Under the pieces are notes generated by a model, which saw nothing but the letters and a program-made list of their open reading frames with translations, searched no databases and was not told the DNA's origin. A program made the position numbers and the translations under genes. A stretch of 64,000 nucleotides of DNA from Cyclospora cayetanensis (taxonomy: Eukaryota > Apicomplexa > Conoidasida > Eucoccidiorida > Eimeriidae), in assembly GCF_002999335.1 (NCBI RefSeq), contig NW_020312146.1, positions 1 through 64,000 of the forward strand, written 5' to 3'. The first letter of the stretch is position 1. The number at the start of each line of letters is the position of its first letter. This document shows, piece by piece, positions 9,591 to 20,500 of the stretch.

Positions 9591-11246
9591 CTACGGAACT
9601 ACTGCCTTGGAGCTCGTGCTTGCGGGAGGTGGTGCTCCTAGCTGTGTCGGGGAGAAGTGGCCAGAGGCCAGTGAGGGCACTTGCTGGCCGACGTTGTTCA
9701 GACCAGTCACGTCGAAATACTTGCTCATAACTCTCCTCTTCCCTTTGAAGTAGGGAGATTCGTCTATGGAGAGCCCTGCTGTCTCCTTCATGAAGATGGA
9801 CGCCACGATGAGCGCGATCAAGGAAGTGCCTCCGCATACTCCCAACATGACTCTCAGATCACTCGTCAGCACGAAGTCTGACGGCAGCACCACGATGATG
9901 GTTGCCACGGCGTTTACCGCAGAGGCCACGGATGCACCTGTTTGCTTGATTTCCGGGGGGAAAATCTCGTGCAGGTATACCCACAGAACGGGTCCATAGC
10001 CGATGGCGAAGGAGACGATGAACACGTAGATGCAGGCGACACTGAGCCACTGGACAGCCGTGCTCGACCTGTCAATGAAGTTGGCTACTAGCGCAACGAT
10101 CGTCGAGGCAGCTTGGCCAAAACATCCACTCAGCAGCAGCGTGCGACGGCCTAACCTGTCCATGAGGAAAATGGCTGGCACTGTCATGAGAACATTCACT
10201 AGACCCAGAATGACGGAAAGCACCGTAACCAGGTTCTCAGATATGTTCAAAGACGTGTACAGCTTGTTGCTATTGGCAACCAACACATTGATACCCGTGA
10301 ACTGCTGGAAAGCAGACAGAAAGAATGCTAGCAACAAAACATGCCGGTAGACAGGGAAGCCCAGTGCTTTTCCGAGCGATAGACTCTCTGCCTCGAGAAC
10401 TTTCTGCTGACACATCGAGACATCAATAGTTTGAATTTCGGTGGATACGTCTTCTTTGCCCAAGATTTCCTTCAGCAGTGCAGTCGCCGTGTTCTTACGA
10501 CCCTGATGCATGAGAAAGTGGGGGCTCTCCGTCGTGTAAACCAGCCACAGCAGCAAAATTGCCACTACCGACACGAGTGCAGGAAAAGCCAACATGAAAC
10601 GCCACCAAAATTTCTGGAAGAAAGTGACTTCGTACGTGAAGTCGTTATCTGCAGGCGGAGAGCCGAAGGCAAGACCAAGAAGCGTGGCCACCAAAATGCC
10701 GACGGTAATGAGCAACTGATGTAGCGTTCCATAGAATCCACGGGATCTGTCTGGCGTAAATTCCGAGATGTACATAGGCACACACACAGTTGCCAAGCCT
10801 ACAGCCATCCCCTGGTACATGCGAGCCAAGAAGAGGGAGGCGACACCATCAGCGGCGGCAGAGAGTACACTCGCGACGAGGAAAAGTAGATTGGTCAGCA
10901 TTAAGGACACCCTACGCCCAAAGTGGGTAACAGGACCGGCCAGAAGACACCCAATGGTAAGACCAATGAAAATAGACCCCGTTATCAGAGAGCCATAGAG
11001 AACGCCATTGCTACAGTCCAGCACATGATCGGGATCATCCTTGCACCAATCGAAGTCCGCAATGATAATCGCCTTGGAGGTGTTCAGAGCAGAAAAGCTG
11101 TAACCGAACTGGAAAGAACCGAGAACTGCAACCAGCACGAACTGCGCGGGCGGAGGGAGGCAGCAGCCCCTAACAGAAAAGTGATCAGGAGGAACATCGA
11201 CAAGAGCTTCCACCTCTTTCTTCGCGTTAGCGTCAAGCTTCTCCAT
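9591..11246 (-). CDS. Hexose transporter (MFS sugar porter, PfHT/TgGT1-like)
   Basis: A facilitative sugar transporter of the major facilitator superfamily with 12 predicted membrane spans, expected at the plasma membrane. It is a single 551-residue open frame without introns, the usual length for the family. Motifs in order: LLAGPVTHFGRRVSL after helix 2, PMYISEFTPDRSRGFYG between helices 4 and 5, LHQLLITVGI in helix 5, QQFTGINVLVANSN in helix 7, DRLGRRTLLLSG after helix 8, and GYGPVLWVYLHEIFPPE around helix 10. The helix-7 QQFTGIN block and the Asn that follows are as in the Plasmodium and Toxoplasma hexose transporters. A 43-residue soluble tail ends the protein. Other coccidian sugar-transporter paralogues exist, so orthology to GT1 is likely but not proven. 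Confidence 0.93.
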   Translation of the reverse strand: MEKLDANAKKEVEALVDVPPDHFSVRGCCLPPPAQFVLVAVLGSFQFGYSFSALNTSKAIIIADFDWCKDDPDHVLDCSNGVLYGSLITGSIFIGLTIGCLLAGPVTHFGRRVSLMLTNLLFLVASVLSAAADGVASLFLARMYQGMAVGLATVCVPMYISEFTPDRSRGFYGTLHQLLITVGILVATLLGLAFGSPPADNDFTYEVTFFQKFWWRFMLAFPALVSVVAILLLWLVYTTESPHFLMHQGRKNTATALLKEILGKEDVSTEIQTIDVSMCQQKVLEAESLSLGKALGFPVYRHVLLLAFFLSAFQQFTGINVLVANSNKLYTSLNISENLVTVLSVILGLVNVLMTVPAIFLMDRLGRRTLLLSGCFGQAASTIVALVANFIDRSSTAVQWLSVACIYVFIVSFAIGYGPVLWVYLHEIFPPEIKQTGASVASAVNAVATIIVVLPSDFVLTSDLRVMLGVCGGTSLIALIVASIFMKETAGLSIDESPYFKGKRRVMSKYFDVTGLNNVGQQVPSLASGHFSPTQLGAPPPASTSSKAVVP

Positions 11247-14136
11247 CTCCCTCAGCCTGGGTCCAGTGGAGCCACCAAAAGCAGTTTCACCAAAGGCTTT
11301 CCAGGATTACGGACGCCCGCTTAGAGACCGCTAAGAGCTACCCCCGCGGGAAGCAACTTCAAGAACCGGTCGAAAAAACCCTCCCAAGTTATGCTTAAAC
11401 AACCGATCACGGCAGCTTTAAATGTAGAAAGCAGTTGCCAACAATAAAACCGTGTCCATGCCCAGGGAACAAAGGCGGGGCATTTAATTCGCCAGGGCGC
11501 AGACCCGACACAAAAACAGAGCAAACAGCAGGCTCCTTCTCTCCCCTACGTGAGGTGAACCAGAACTAATACGCACCTTTCACTGCAAATTAACAAACGG
11601 GATACTACGAAAGCGGCTTTGAGAACTCAAATGAGGGTTGAGGCAAGACGCCCACAGGGGCGTTCGTTCCGCCTGCAGCACAACGAGACACCCTAGCACC
11701 TCGCATGCTTCCTGATCCCAGCCACGAGCTTCCCCTCAAACTCTTCTAGCTCTACAGGGAAAAGTTTGCAAGCAGCTCCAGATCTGTAAAATACATCTTT
11801 CCTTTGCGTAAAGAAGCAGACTTACGGCGCACAACCGAGACTACCGCTCTACTCTGAATTCCGAGCCTTGTTGCAGCGTGCGAACCCGAGAGGGCGACTG
11901 CAAGCCTCTGTGAAGTGCACCTTCTTTCCCATGAGCCAGTACGCCGGCAGATGTATGGTTTTTTGCTGTTTTTGGTAAAGGCAACCATTTGTCCTGGCTA
12001 ATCTAGCAGCAGAGCGCTTACCGTGACTCGTAGGGTAGGATGTACATCTTTAAAATGTTGGGAACTCGTAGCTGCCCAAGTTACCATGTCTTATTTACTA
12101 TAGCAGAGCTACTCTATTCACTAATGACTTAGTTAATTGTGGGCTACAGAGCCAATATGTTCTCATGCCCTAATTGTAGCAAAGCATGGTTAGCTAACTA
12201 CTCTAAGAATGCGTGTCAACTGCCTGTGCGCAAAGCTACCTTTCACGGAGTTTGCCAAAAAACGCACTGTTCAGACAGTGCAGCTAATTTCATCCCTTCA
12301 CCCGTCCTCCCCAAAAGCGAAAACCCTGTAATTTAACTGCAAAGAGAGCAGGGAGCTTCACTAAACCAACACACTGCAACTTCCCACAGTTTTAAAAATG
12401 TAGCTGTACCGTTTCATCTACGGCCTTCGTAAGGATCCATTTGATTCCAGACTCAATGCTAACTAAGTAGGAAGTTACCGAGTGCTTTTTTAAAATAAAC
12501 CGGTTTCGTCTGCACGCGCTCCTCAGAAGATCCAGCATGAAATGAGAGGGAAGACTAGTCTGCGCATTGCTGCTTTCTCTAGAAGACCCCGAGCATTCAC
12601 AACTATTTGCACATAGACCGTAGCACGCACTGACACAATATCACGTCTTCTTGTACCAATCGAACGGCACTCTCCACTAAAAGCATATGTGAACACAAAT
12701 CAGTGAGTAAACTCCTAACTAATGGCAATCAAAAACAGCATGTATAAAGAACACTGTTCATCTGTAAGTTAACCCGTTACAGTGAAGCCTCAGAAAAGAA
12801 TGGACTAATCAAGATTTCAGGGGCAAATGAGCGCAGTTCCCATGCCGTCGGCTGAAAAAAACAAATCTGGGTATAGAACCTAAGCATCCCGGGGCAGTGT
12901 CAACCAGACAATGCGGAAATCGACCAGCGTTCAAATGGATAGGCCCATGCTGTTGCTGGTGTTGAAATAATCGAAAGTGGATTTTATAGGCAAACTTCAA
13001 GCCTCTGAACGAAATCACTCTGAAACGTAAATTCCCAATGCTTTATATTGGCGAAGTATTCGACAAAATAGATAGTTCACCAATCGACTCGGCATTTGAC
13101 TGCCTAGTTGCTTCCCTAAATATCCCCACTAATCTTGGTAACAGACACAAAATGGCGTTCTGAGCTAGTACCATCAAGTGTAGAATACATGTATGGCGTT
13201 TGATTTGGTCAGTGCCCCAGCTGAGCTGCAGCGGCAAGCCACAAGGAATTTATATGAGCCGATAAAGGAGTGGTGGAAGGCATTTTACAGTGTGGCACAC
13301 GAAGACTTCAGAGCTTCGATGCTTTAGAGGTGTGTGCTTGTTGACGCAGCAGTTCGCCATTGTCGGACACAACTGCTCCCGTCTGTTAAGATTCGTGGTT
13401 TCTCTTGAAGTTGCTCAAGTCCTACGCCTTTAGAACTAATGTCTCCTGTGCTACTTTCGCTAAAACCCTGAGTAAAAAACGGGTAAAGCACTACTGTATC
13501 GGACATTGTCCGAAACACCAGTGGCTGCTGTGTAGAGACCATTAAACGACCAAACACTGCATCTTTTCTGAGTCCGATAGACTGGCTTTCAGCCGTAGTC
13601 GTGCATGCTTTGTTTCCACCAGCACAGACCCACATGAACGGTGGCTACGTTGTCCGACTTAAATCCAATCCTTGTATTCATCCTTTTGATCCTTTCTCTG
13701 TTCGACATTCGCCCATTTTGGCCTCTTTATTTCCCGAGTTTTAATCTTCCCTGACTCGCACGTAGTGTTGTGCCCTACAACTACCATGTTGAGGATACCC
13801 TGCTGTGGCTCAAAACATAACGAGGACGCTGACCTTTCCGTCCGAATTTGTCCCACAGTGCTGTTTTGCGCAAACCACGTGAGCGTGTTTTCCGGGCGAC
13901 GGTTGGGTTGACACTACATGTTAAAAGCTCTGACGGCCCTTGTGGTGACCTGGAATGTGTCCGGCTGCAGGACAGCATGCACCGTCATGCCCAGATTGTC
14001 AGCAGCTAAAGCCGCACGGTGTTTTTAAACTCAGTCTTTTGCAAAGCCTTTTGGCTTCTGAGAGGATCTGAACTGATCTGGCTATGGGTTTTTTATTGTT
14101 GAACTGCCGGAGGTCCAGGGCTAAAGTACCACATCG
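11247..14136. other. Gene-poor A+T-richer spacer upstream of the transporter
   Basis: The transporter promoter must lie near 11250-11500. Beyond that only short open frames without motifs occur on either strand. Base composition is visibly richer in A+T than in genes. Because a retroelement integrase relic follows at 14.1 kb, part of this stretch may be further decayed element sequence, but I found no reverse transcriptase motif. Confidence 0.45.
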
Positions 14137-14680
14137 GTCTTTGTCTACAGACTCAGCAAATATGCCCATTTTATTCCTTGCTGCTGCTTTGTGATGGCTT
14201 AGGCAGTGGCTCCATGATTCTTAATTTACATGGTAATGCTTCACACATTCCTCAGGTTTATAACTGCGATGAATGATCCGAAGCTTGTCGGTGCGTTCTG
14301 GGAGTGCCTCTACGACCTCCTCCTTCCCCCCTGCGCTGACCAAAATATGATCACTTTAAACTACCCCGAGGCAGATGGACATACCGAGCGTGCCAACAGC
14401 ACTCTTCTGCAAAACTTGTTATTCTGTGCTTTCACAAATCCAATTACATGGCTTGCTATTCTTCCTTGTACTGAGTGTTTTTAGGATACGGTAGTACGTC
14501 GTGTATCCGTTGCTCCACAGTAGCTCTGGTCCCCACTGAGGTGTCTTTCTACTGCTCGGGCCTGGCTCTGGTGGTGCAGGGTCAGCAGACACTTTTACAG
14601 CAAAAAAGTTCATAGAGGAGCTTGGTAGTGTACGTGAATGTATATGCAAGGCTCAAGCGAGACAAGAAAGGAATTTGGCA
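14137..14680 (+). mobile_element. Ty3/gypsy retrotransposon integrase relic
   Basis: Degenerate integrase core of an LTR retrotransposon. One frame from 14137 reads VFVYRLSKYAHFIPC, then after two in-frame stops NDPKLVGAFWECLYDLL, then YPEADGHTERANSTLLQNLL and WLAILPCTE, ending at a stop at 14482. This is the order of the Ty3/gypsy integrase core. Of the DDE triad, the first Asp is replaced by Tyr, the second position (xSDxDP) reads AMNDP, and the Glu in TERAN is kept. A later stretch (14588-14680) reads FIEELGSVRECICKAQARQE, like the post-core helix of the same enzymes. With stops and lost catalytic residues it is inactive. LTRs were not found. Confidence 0.72.
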
Positions 14681-17591
14681 CACGGCGGCCGGCTGCATGT
14701 TTCGAGTCCGGAAATTTCGTTGTGTTGAATTGACGGCTTTCACGCAATACACGGGAAGGTAGCCAGGCAAAGAAGTTTGTGGCCACGAGGCTATCGCCAT
14801 TTGCCGAGCTCCCACGGATCATTACTCCTTCTTAATGCGCTATTTTCCTTCAAACTATTGGAGGTGCAACAGAACATTCAATACTTGTTCCCTGAAAAAG
14901 CCAAAAGTACTCAATTTTTTGTGGACTTTGACACGGATGCACAATCCACGAGGAGGCGAAGGATCCACAGAGAGCTGTAGATGAGATGGATTTGAAAGGT
15001 ATTGAGCGCCGAGGACACACACACTAGACAAGAGTTTCTGGTAAAATGGGGTGAATAATGACAGCCTTCGTTGTTGAGATATGAGCAGTTGCGGGCTGTG
15101 TTGCATGTGCAGAATTCCGGGGCTCAGTTTTATAAGCAAAGTTAGCGGCAGTGGACGGTTTTCTTGTCATGCATGAATTGTCCATTCACACCATTTGCTG
15201 CCTCAGTCAACTACCCTCCTGTATGAGTAGTGCTTCAAACGGTTTCAGTTATAATTGCCAATGTGTCTACTGTAGTCAGGTTCTTGTACATCAGATTTGA
15301 TATCCCTACGCCCTACCTTATGCCACTTTGGGGACTTTAGAGACAGCGATGCTGCAAGCCCCGGCTGCATTTGCATGGAAGCATTGCTCTATGAGCGCAG
15401 TAACACTGCTCAATTGGTGTTTATCTTGATCAAAGCCACACTTCTACTTGTTTTTTTTCTTCTAGCAGAACGCTAATATATTTCACGTTCCGACGACAGC
15501 GAGCCCACAGTCGTGTTGGTTTGGCCTTTCATTCATTGTTGACTACTGAGTGTGCCGTTCCGCCCTCTGCTTCTCACTGACGGTTGAAAGCCACTTTGCT
15601 TTTCAGACATGTTTTTTTCGCGTTTTAGCCTTCCTAGGGGTAGCATGGTGTGGGAACTGCCCCCCCACTACAAGGAATACATCTATGCTTCACGGACAGG
15701 TGTAGGACACGAGGCGCGTGTTTTGAATGGGAGAGAAAGATGTGGCGGGAGTAGGCTGCACTGCCGCACTTTCTACTACACAAGCTACATTGAAACAAAT
15801 TAGGAATATTAATGAAGAATTGAGTAATCAACCTATGTATTCGTACCTCTTATCATTGGAGAGTATCATTAGATCGGCACAAGCAGACACAGTCGTGTGT
15901 GTGTATCTGTGCGCGTTGAACTCTATGTGCAGCTAGCTGAAAATGCTCGGGGTACGTAAGGGTTCAGCTATGCGTGGCCCGGCTGCCCTTCTCCGCTCAC
16001 ATCGGAACTTCGAGGAAAAGGGCAGGGAAACCTAGGAACCCTTCCGGAGAAAACTCGGTAACTTTCTACTAAATTTATGTGTAGTTTGGAGTTCAGTTCA
16101 CCCTCCCAAAGTGGTCTTGGAAGGAGCGTCACTGTACTACATGAGCGTAGCAAGAACTATTATGCACCGTTCGAATCCCACGAAAGGCACCACACTGAGT
16201 TAGAAAATTTTAATGTGCGAAACCAGCAGAAGCACAGAAAAGCCTAAGTCCTTCCGTACTATGAGGGCAGTAAGCTACCCATCGCCACACTCGGCAAAGC
16301 AACCACATCTGAGGCAGGGTTCCCGTGGAGCCAGAGAAAAGCAGATGCTCAAGAAGCCCCTCCACCCCTCCATTGACAGTGGGAATTGGCGAGCTTATGG
16401 CACGTGGGAGCCAGTGAACGTGCAACTGTCAAGCGTTTTCTTGTAGCGGCCGTTGCCAAACAGCGTTCGGCGACAGAGGGAGTGCGAGAGGTCTTGGTCC
16501 TGCTAAGACAAAAGCGCGACAAAGCGCATGTAATGTCGTTTAGAATAAATAATAAGCACAACTGTCTTTCTTGTCGGGCAGCAAAAGAACCAGTGAAGAG
16601 CATGTGGTGTCCCTGTCTGCCGAGGAGGGGGGACGAGGAGGGCTGCTGCGCAGCCGCAGTCTTGGCTGCTATGCCACCCCCCGGCCCTTTGCCCGGTATA
16701 ACTCCGCTATTGCGTGCGAACCTTTTTGTTTCTGCCTCTCCTCGCTGTGGAAATAGCCTCAGCGATTACTGACTGAGGGACAGAGAGGCTTGAGCGCGAG
16801 CAGAGCGCAGCGGAGCCGGTCGGCTGCTGTTTCCTCTCAGCACGGCCGAACGCAGCCATACAAACCAACCGCCCCAAAGGGCTGCACAAAAGATCTCATT
16901 AGGGCCCCGTGTCATTCGCAGGGCTAGAGACAAGGGGTCTGTGTCACAGCCTTAGCAGCAGCTGCCACCTGGGGGCCGTCTTCGCTTCTGCAGACTGCTC
17001 GCCTCCTCACGGACAGAAATTCAGAGTAAGTCTTTGTTTTGCCGCTGACAGGCTCGCTTCTAAGCTCTTGTGAAGCCCGTCTGAGCTCATTAGGCTCCGT
17101 GTAAAGCGGCCAAGGCCCCTTCTATAGGTTACCCAGAGCACCGCAGGGGAACCACTGCAAACGCCGAACACAAAGTCACTCGCTACGCACCCTTCACGTG
17201 CAGGGGGCATGCATTGTTTGCGGAGTTTTCTGGCTTGAGGCTTTGCCGAGACGGGTGCGTTGGTGGGGAAGCCGCTGAAAGCTTCTTCACAGGGGGCACG
17301 CTTGAGAGCTCGGCTGCAGGTGGGAGGCCGCGTCATTTCACAACTTCTTTGAGGCTGCATGTTGATGCCGCAATATATCTTGTGCATTACGTGACACTCC
17401 GTCGCGCGTGTTGCTCTTTTAGCTTTTTGTGGGGCCCCACGGGACCGACTCCCATGGAGTCTACGAGGGATGATGTAGGGGCAGATATGCAGCCGCTTTT
17501 TGAAGGCGGACTCTGCAGTCTTGAATGCGCGCGGAATGGATGCAGGTGATCGTCGTCAGCCTGTTTTGTATTTGCGTGCCCCTCGTGCAAA
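14681..17591. other. Gene-poor spacer upstream of clathrin heavy chain
   Basis: Short open frames only. The longest, 16386-16772 plus (128 codons, VKRFLVAAVAKQRSATEGVR), has no recognised motif and is not called. More decayed retroelement sequence may be present up to about 14.9 kb. The clathrin promoter should lie in the last several hundred bases. Confidence 0.45.
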
Positions 17592-20500
17592 ATGGCGCAG
17601 CATCTGCCCATACAGTTTACTTCTCTCGTCAACGTAAGCCATCGTGGTCTTGCTAGACTTTCAGGGAGGGGGGGAGGGGGACTGCACCTGCCTGAAGCTG
17701 AGTCTGTGTTGCCTATGAAACTGAGAAACTTGTGCATACGCGTGACCAATCGCTTCCTAGGCTCCGCCTTCATTCCCTCCTCCCCCTGTTAGCCGCCCTC
17801 CTCTAACCGGTCGTGTACACTTTCCAGTGTTGTCTTCGGGTGCCTCTGTTGTTGCCTTGGACTGAGTGGGATATGGCCAGTTCTCTCTCTCTCTGCACTG
17901 GGGCCTCCTCCTCCTCCTCTGCAAAGCGGTTTTTTGGTGTCTTCATAGCGTTTTTTTGTGGGGTGCGCTGTTGCGGCTGGGGCTTCGTTCAGCTGAGTGA
18001 GATCGGGGTGAAGAGTGCGTCTTTTCGGTTCGGAAATGTGGCTATCGACGGTGACAAGCATTTGGTGGTGCGAGATGTCGAGGGCAACGAGTTGTATTTC
18101 GTGTCTTTAAGCCCCAAAGATGCAGTGGAAGCTTCTGGGGGGTCGGGTGCGTATACCTTTAGTAAGAAGCCGACGCAGGCAGAGGCTGCTTTGCATCACC
18201 CAACGGATCCGATAGTGGCTCTGCGGGCTAAGGCGGAGGGAGCGCAGCAACTGGTTCAAGTTCTCAATCTTGAGACGAAGGCTCGCATGGGAACCGCTCC
18301 CGTGTCTGAGCAGATCGTGTATTGGCGCTGGATCGCTCCAAGAGTTCTTGGGCTTGTTACTGAAAAGTCAGTGTATCACTGGACGCTGGGGGAGGGCGCT
18401 GAGGCGGCTACAGAGCCGCAGAAGGTTTGCGATCGGGAAGGCAGACTGGCAGAAGGCGTTCAGATCATTGGGTATGCCACCGATAAGGACATGAAGTGGT
18501 GTGTGCTCACGGGCATCAGCACGCAAGACGGTGGCAAGACGATCGACGGGTCGTTGCAGCTCTATTCGCTAGAGCTGAAGAAGCACCAACAGCTGGAAGG
18601 GCATGCAGCCTGCTTTGGTACCATCGTGACAGACGAGGCTCAGGGGCACCAGCCCGTCATCTGCTTCGCGGAAAAGAAAAGGAGTGCGCCCGAATTCAAG
18701 CTGCACGTGAGAGACCTCGCGCCGAAGAGGGAGGATGGCAAACCCCCTCTCCGCGTCTGCACCGACATCCACCTCTCCCCAGACGCGCCTTCCGACTTCC
18801 CGCTGTCTGTACACCTGAGCAAGAAACTGGGCCTCGTTTTCCTGGTGACAAAAGGCGGCTTCCTGCTGCTCTTCGACGGCCTCACCGGCACACAACTCTT
18901 GAGACACCGTATTTCTCAAGACCCCATCTTCCTTACCTCCGACTCCCCACAAACGGGAGGCGTCATCACCGTCCATAAAAAGGGCCTCGTGGCACTCACC
19001 ACAATCAACATGGCACTGCTCGCGCCTTACATGCAGCATGGACTTCCGCATATCCCCAACAGAGCGCAGATTTACCTCAGCCTTGCAAAGCGCTATGGTC
19101 TTCCCGGCGCAGATGAGGCCCTCGTACAGGTTCGCACGGCTCCTTTTGTTCATCTTTTTTCCTTCTCTTACTTCATAAGAATGCTTGTCAGTCTTCATTT
19201 GTGTGTGTATGTATGTGTATGTATGTATCTGTCTTTCTCTGTCTGTCTTTCTCTGTCTGTCTTTCTCTGTCTGTCTTTCTCTGTCTGTCTTTCTCTGTCT
19301 GTCTTTCTTTGTCAGTCTTTCTTTGTCTGTCTTTCTTTGTCTCTCTACCTCCTTCACAGTTGCACTCCCACAGCTGCTCAGCTGTCGGCTTCCCCGTTGC
19401 ATGCTGTGGTGGCGTTTTCTGTGCCTCCTCGTGCAGCTCTCCGTGCGCAGTCACACGTCTTTTCTTTCCGTGCTGCGACTCCTGCTCCAACGTTGTGCGC
19501 TGCATGTCTCGATTTGTGCAGGCCTTTAACCAACACTTCGCGAGCGGCAACTACAGAGGAGCGGCACGCATCTGCGCGACGCTCAAGTCGGGGAGGCTGC
19601 GGACGCCGCAGGTGCTCCAGCAGTTCAAGTCTGTACCAGCGCAGCCGGGGCAGACTTCAGCGATTCTGCTGTACTTCTCCACGCTTCTGGAGTATGGCTC
19701 GCTGAATGCGGTGGAGAGTCTCGAGCTCGTGCGCCCTGTAGTGTCTCAGGGGAGAAAGGACTTTGTCACGACGTGGCTAAAGGAAGACAAGTTGGAATGC
19801 ACGGAGGAGCTGGGGGATGTGCTGCGACCTCTCGATGCTGCCCTCGCAACTCAGGTGTACAAGAAGGCAAAAGCCGGACAGAAGGTGATGATGATGCTGA
19901 CGGAGCAAGGGAAGACGGACGAGCTGCTCGAATATGCCGCTCAGACGCGCATGCAGGCTGACTACGCCTCCATGCTCCGTGCTCTGCTAGCCACCAATCC
20001 GGAGGGCGCAGTTTCTTTCGCACAAAAGCTGCTGGCAGCGGATCCCCCACTCATGGATCCTAACCAAATCGTTGATGTCTTACTGCAGCAACAGCGCTTT
20101 CAGGAGCTCTCCTCCTTGCTGCTGGAATATCTCAAAGGCAACAAACCCGAGCAGGGTGCCCTGCAGACACGTCTCTTCGAGTTCAACCTCAAGCACTCCC
20201 CGCAAGTCGCCGAGGCAATCTTCCAGATGGACATGCTGACTCACTACGACCGACAGAGAGTGGGTGCCCTCTGCGAAGCTGCAGGATTACACCAACGGGC
20301 TCTCGAGAACTACACGGATCTAGCCGACGTGAAGCGCGTGCTTCTGCAAACAGGGGGCAAAATCTCGCAAGAATGGATCATTCAATTCTTCGGACGAATG
20401 GCACCCGACGTGTGCGTGGAGATACTGACAGACATGCTCCGATCCTCCTCGCAGAACCTACAGGCCGTTGTAGGCGTTGCCATCAAATTCCACGAGCAGC

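Noticed and set aside
16150..16195. GTTCGAATCCC, resembling a tRNA T-loop
   Set aside because: The flanking five-base stem does not pair and no A-box or acceptor stem was found upstream.
16386..16772. 128-codon plus-strand frame
   Set aside because: Starts plausibly but shows no motif, no splice context and changes character half-way; left as unproven.
18569..19550. Minus-strand frames rich in Arg, Gln, Thr, Asp and Lys
   Set aside because: They are antisense to clathrin and to its CTGTCTTT intron repeat.
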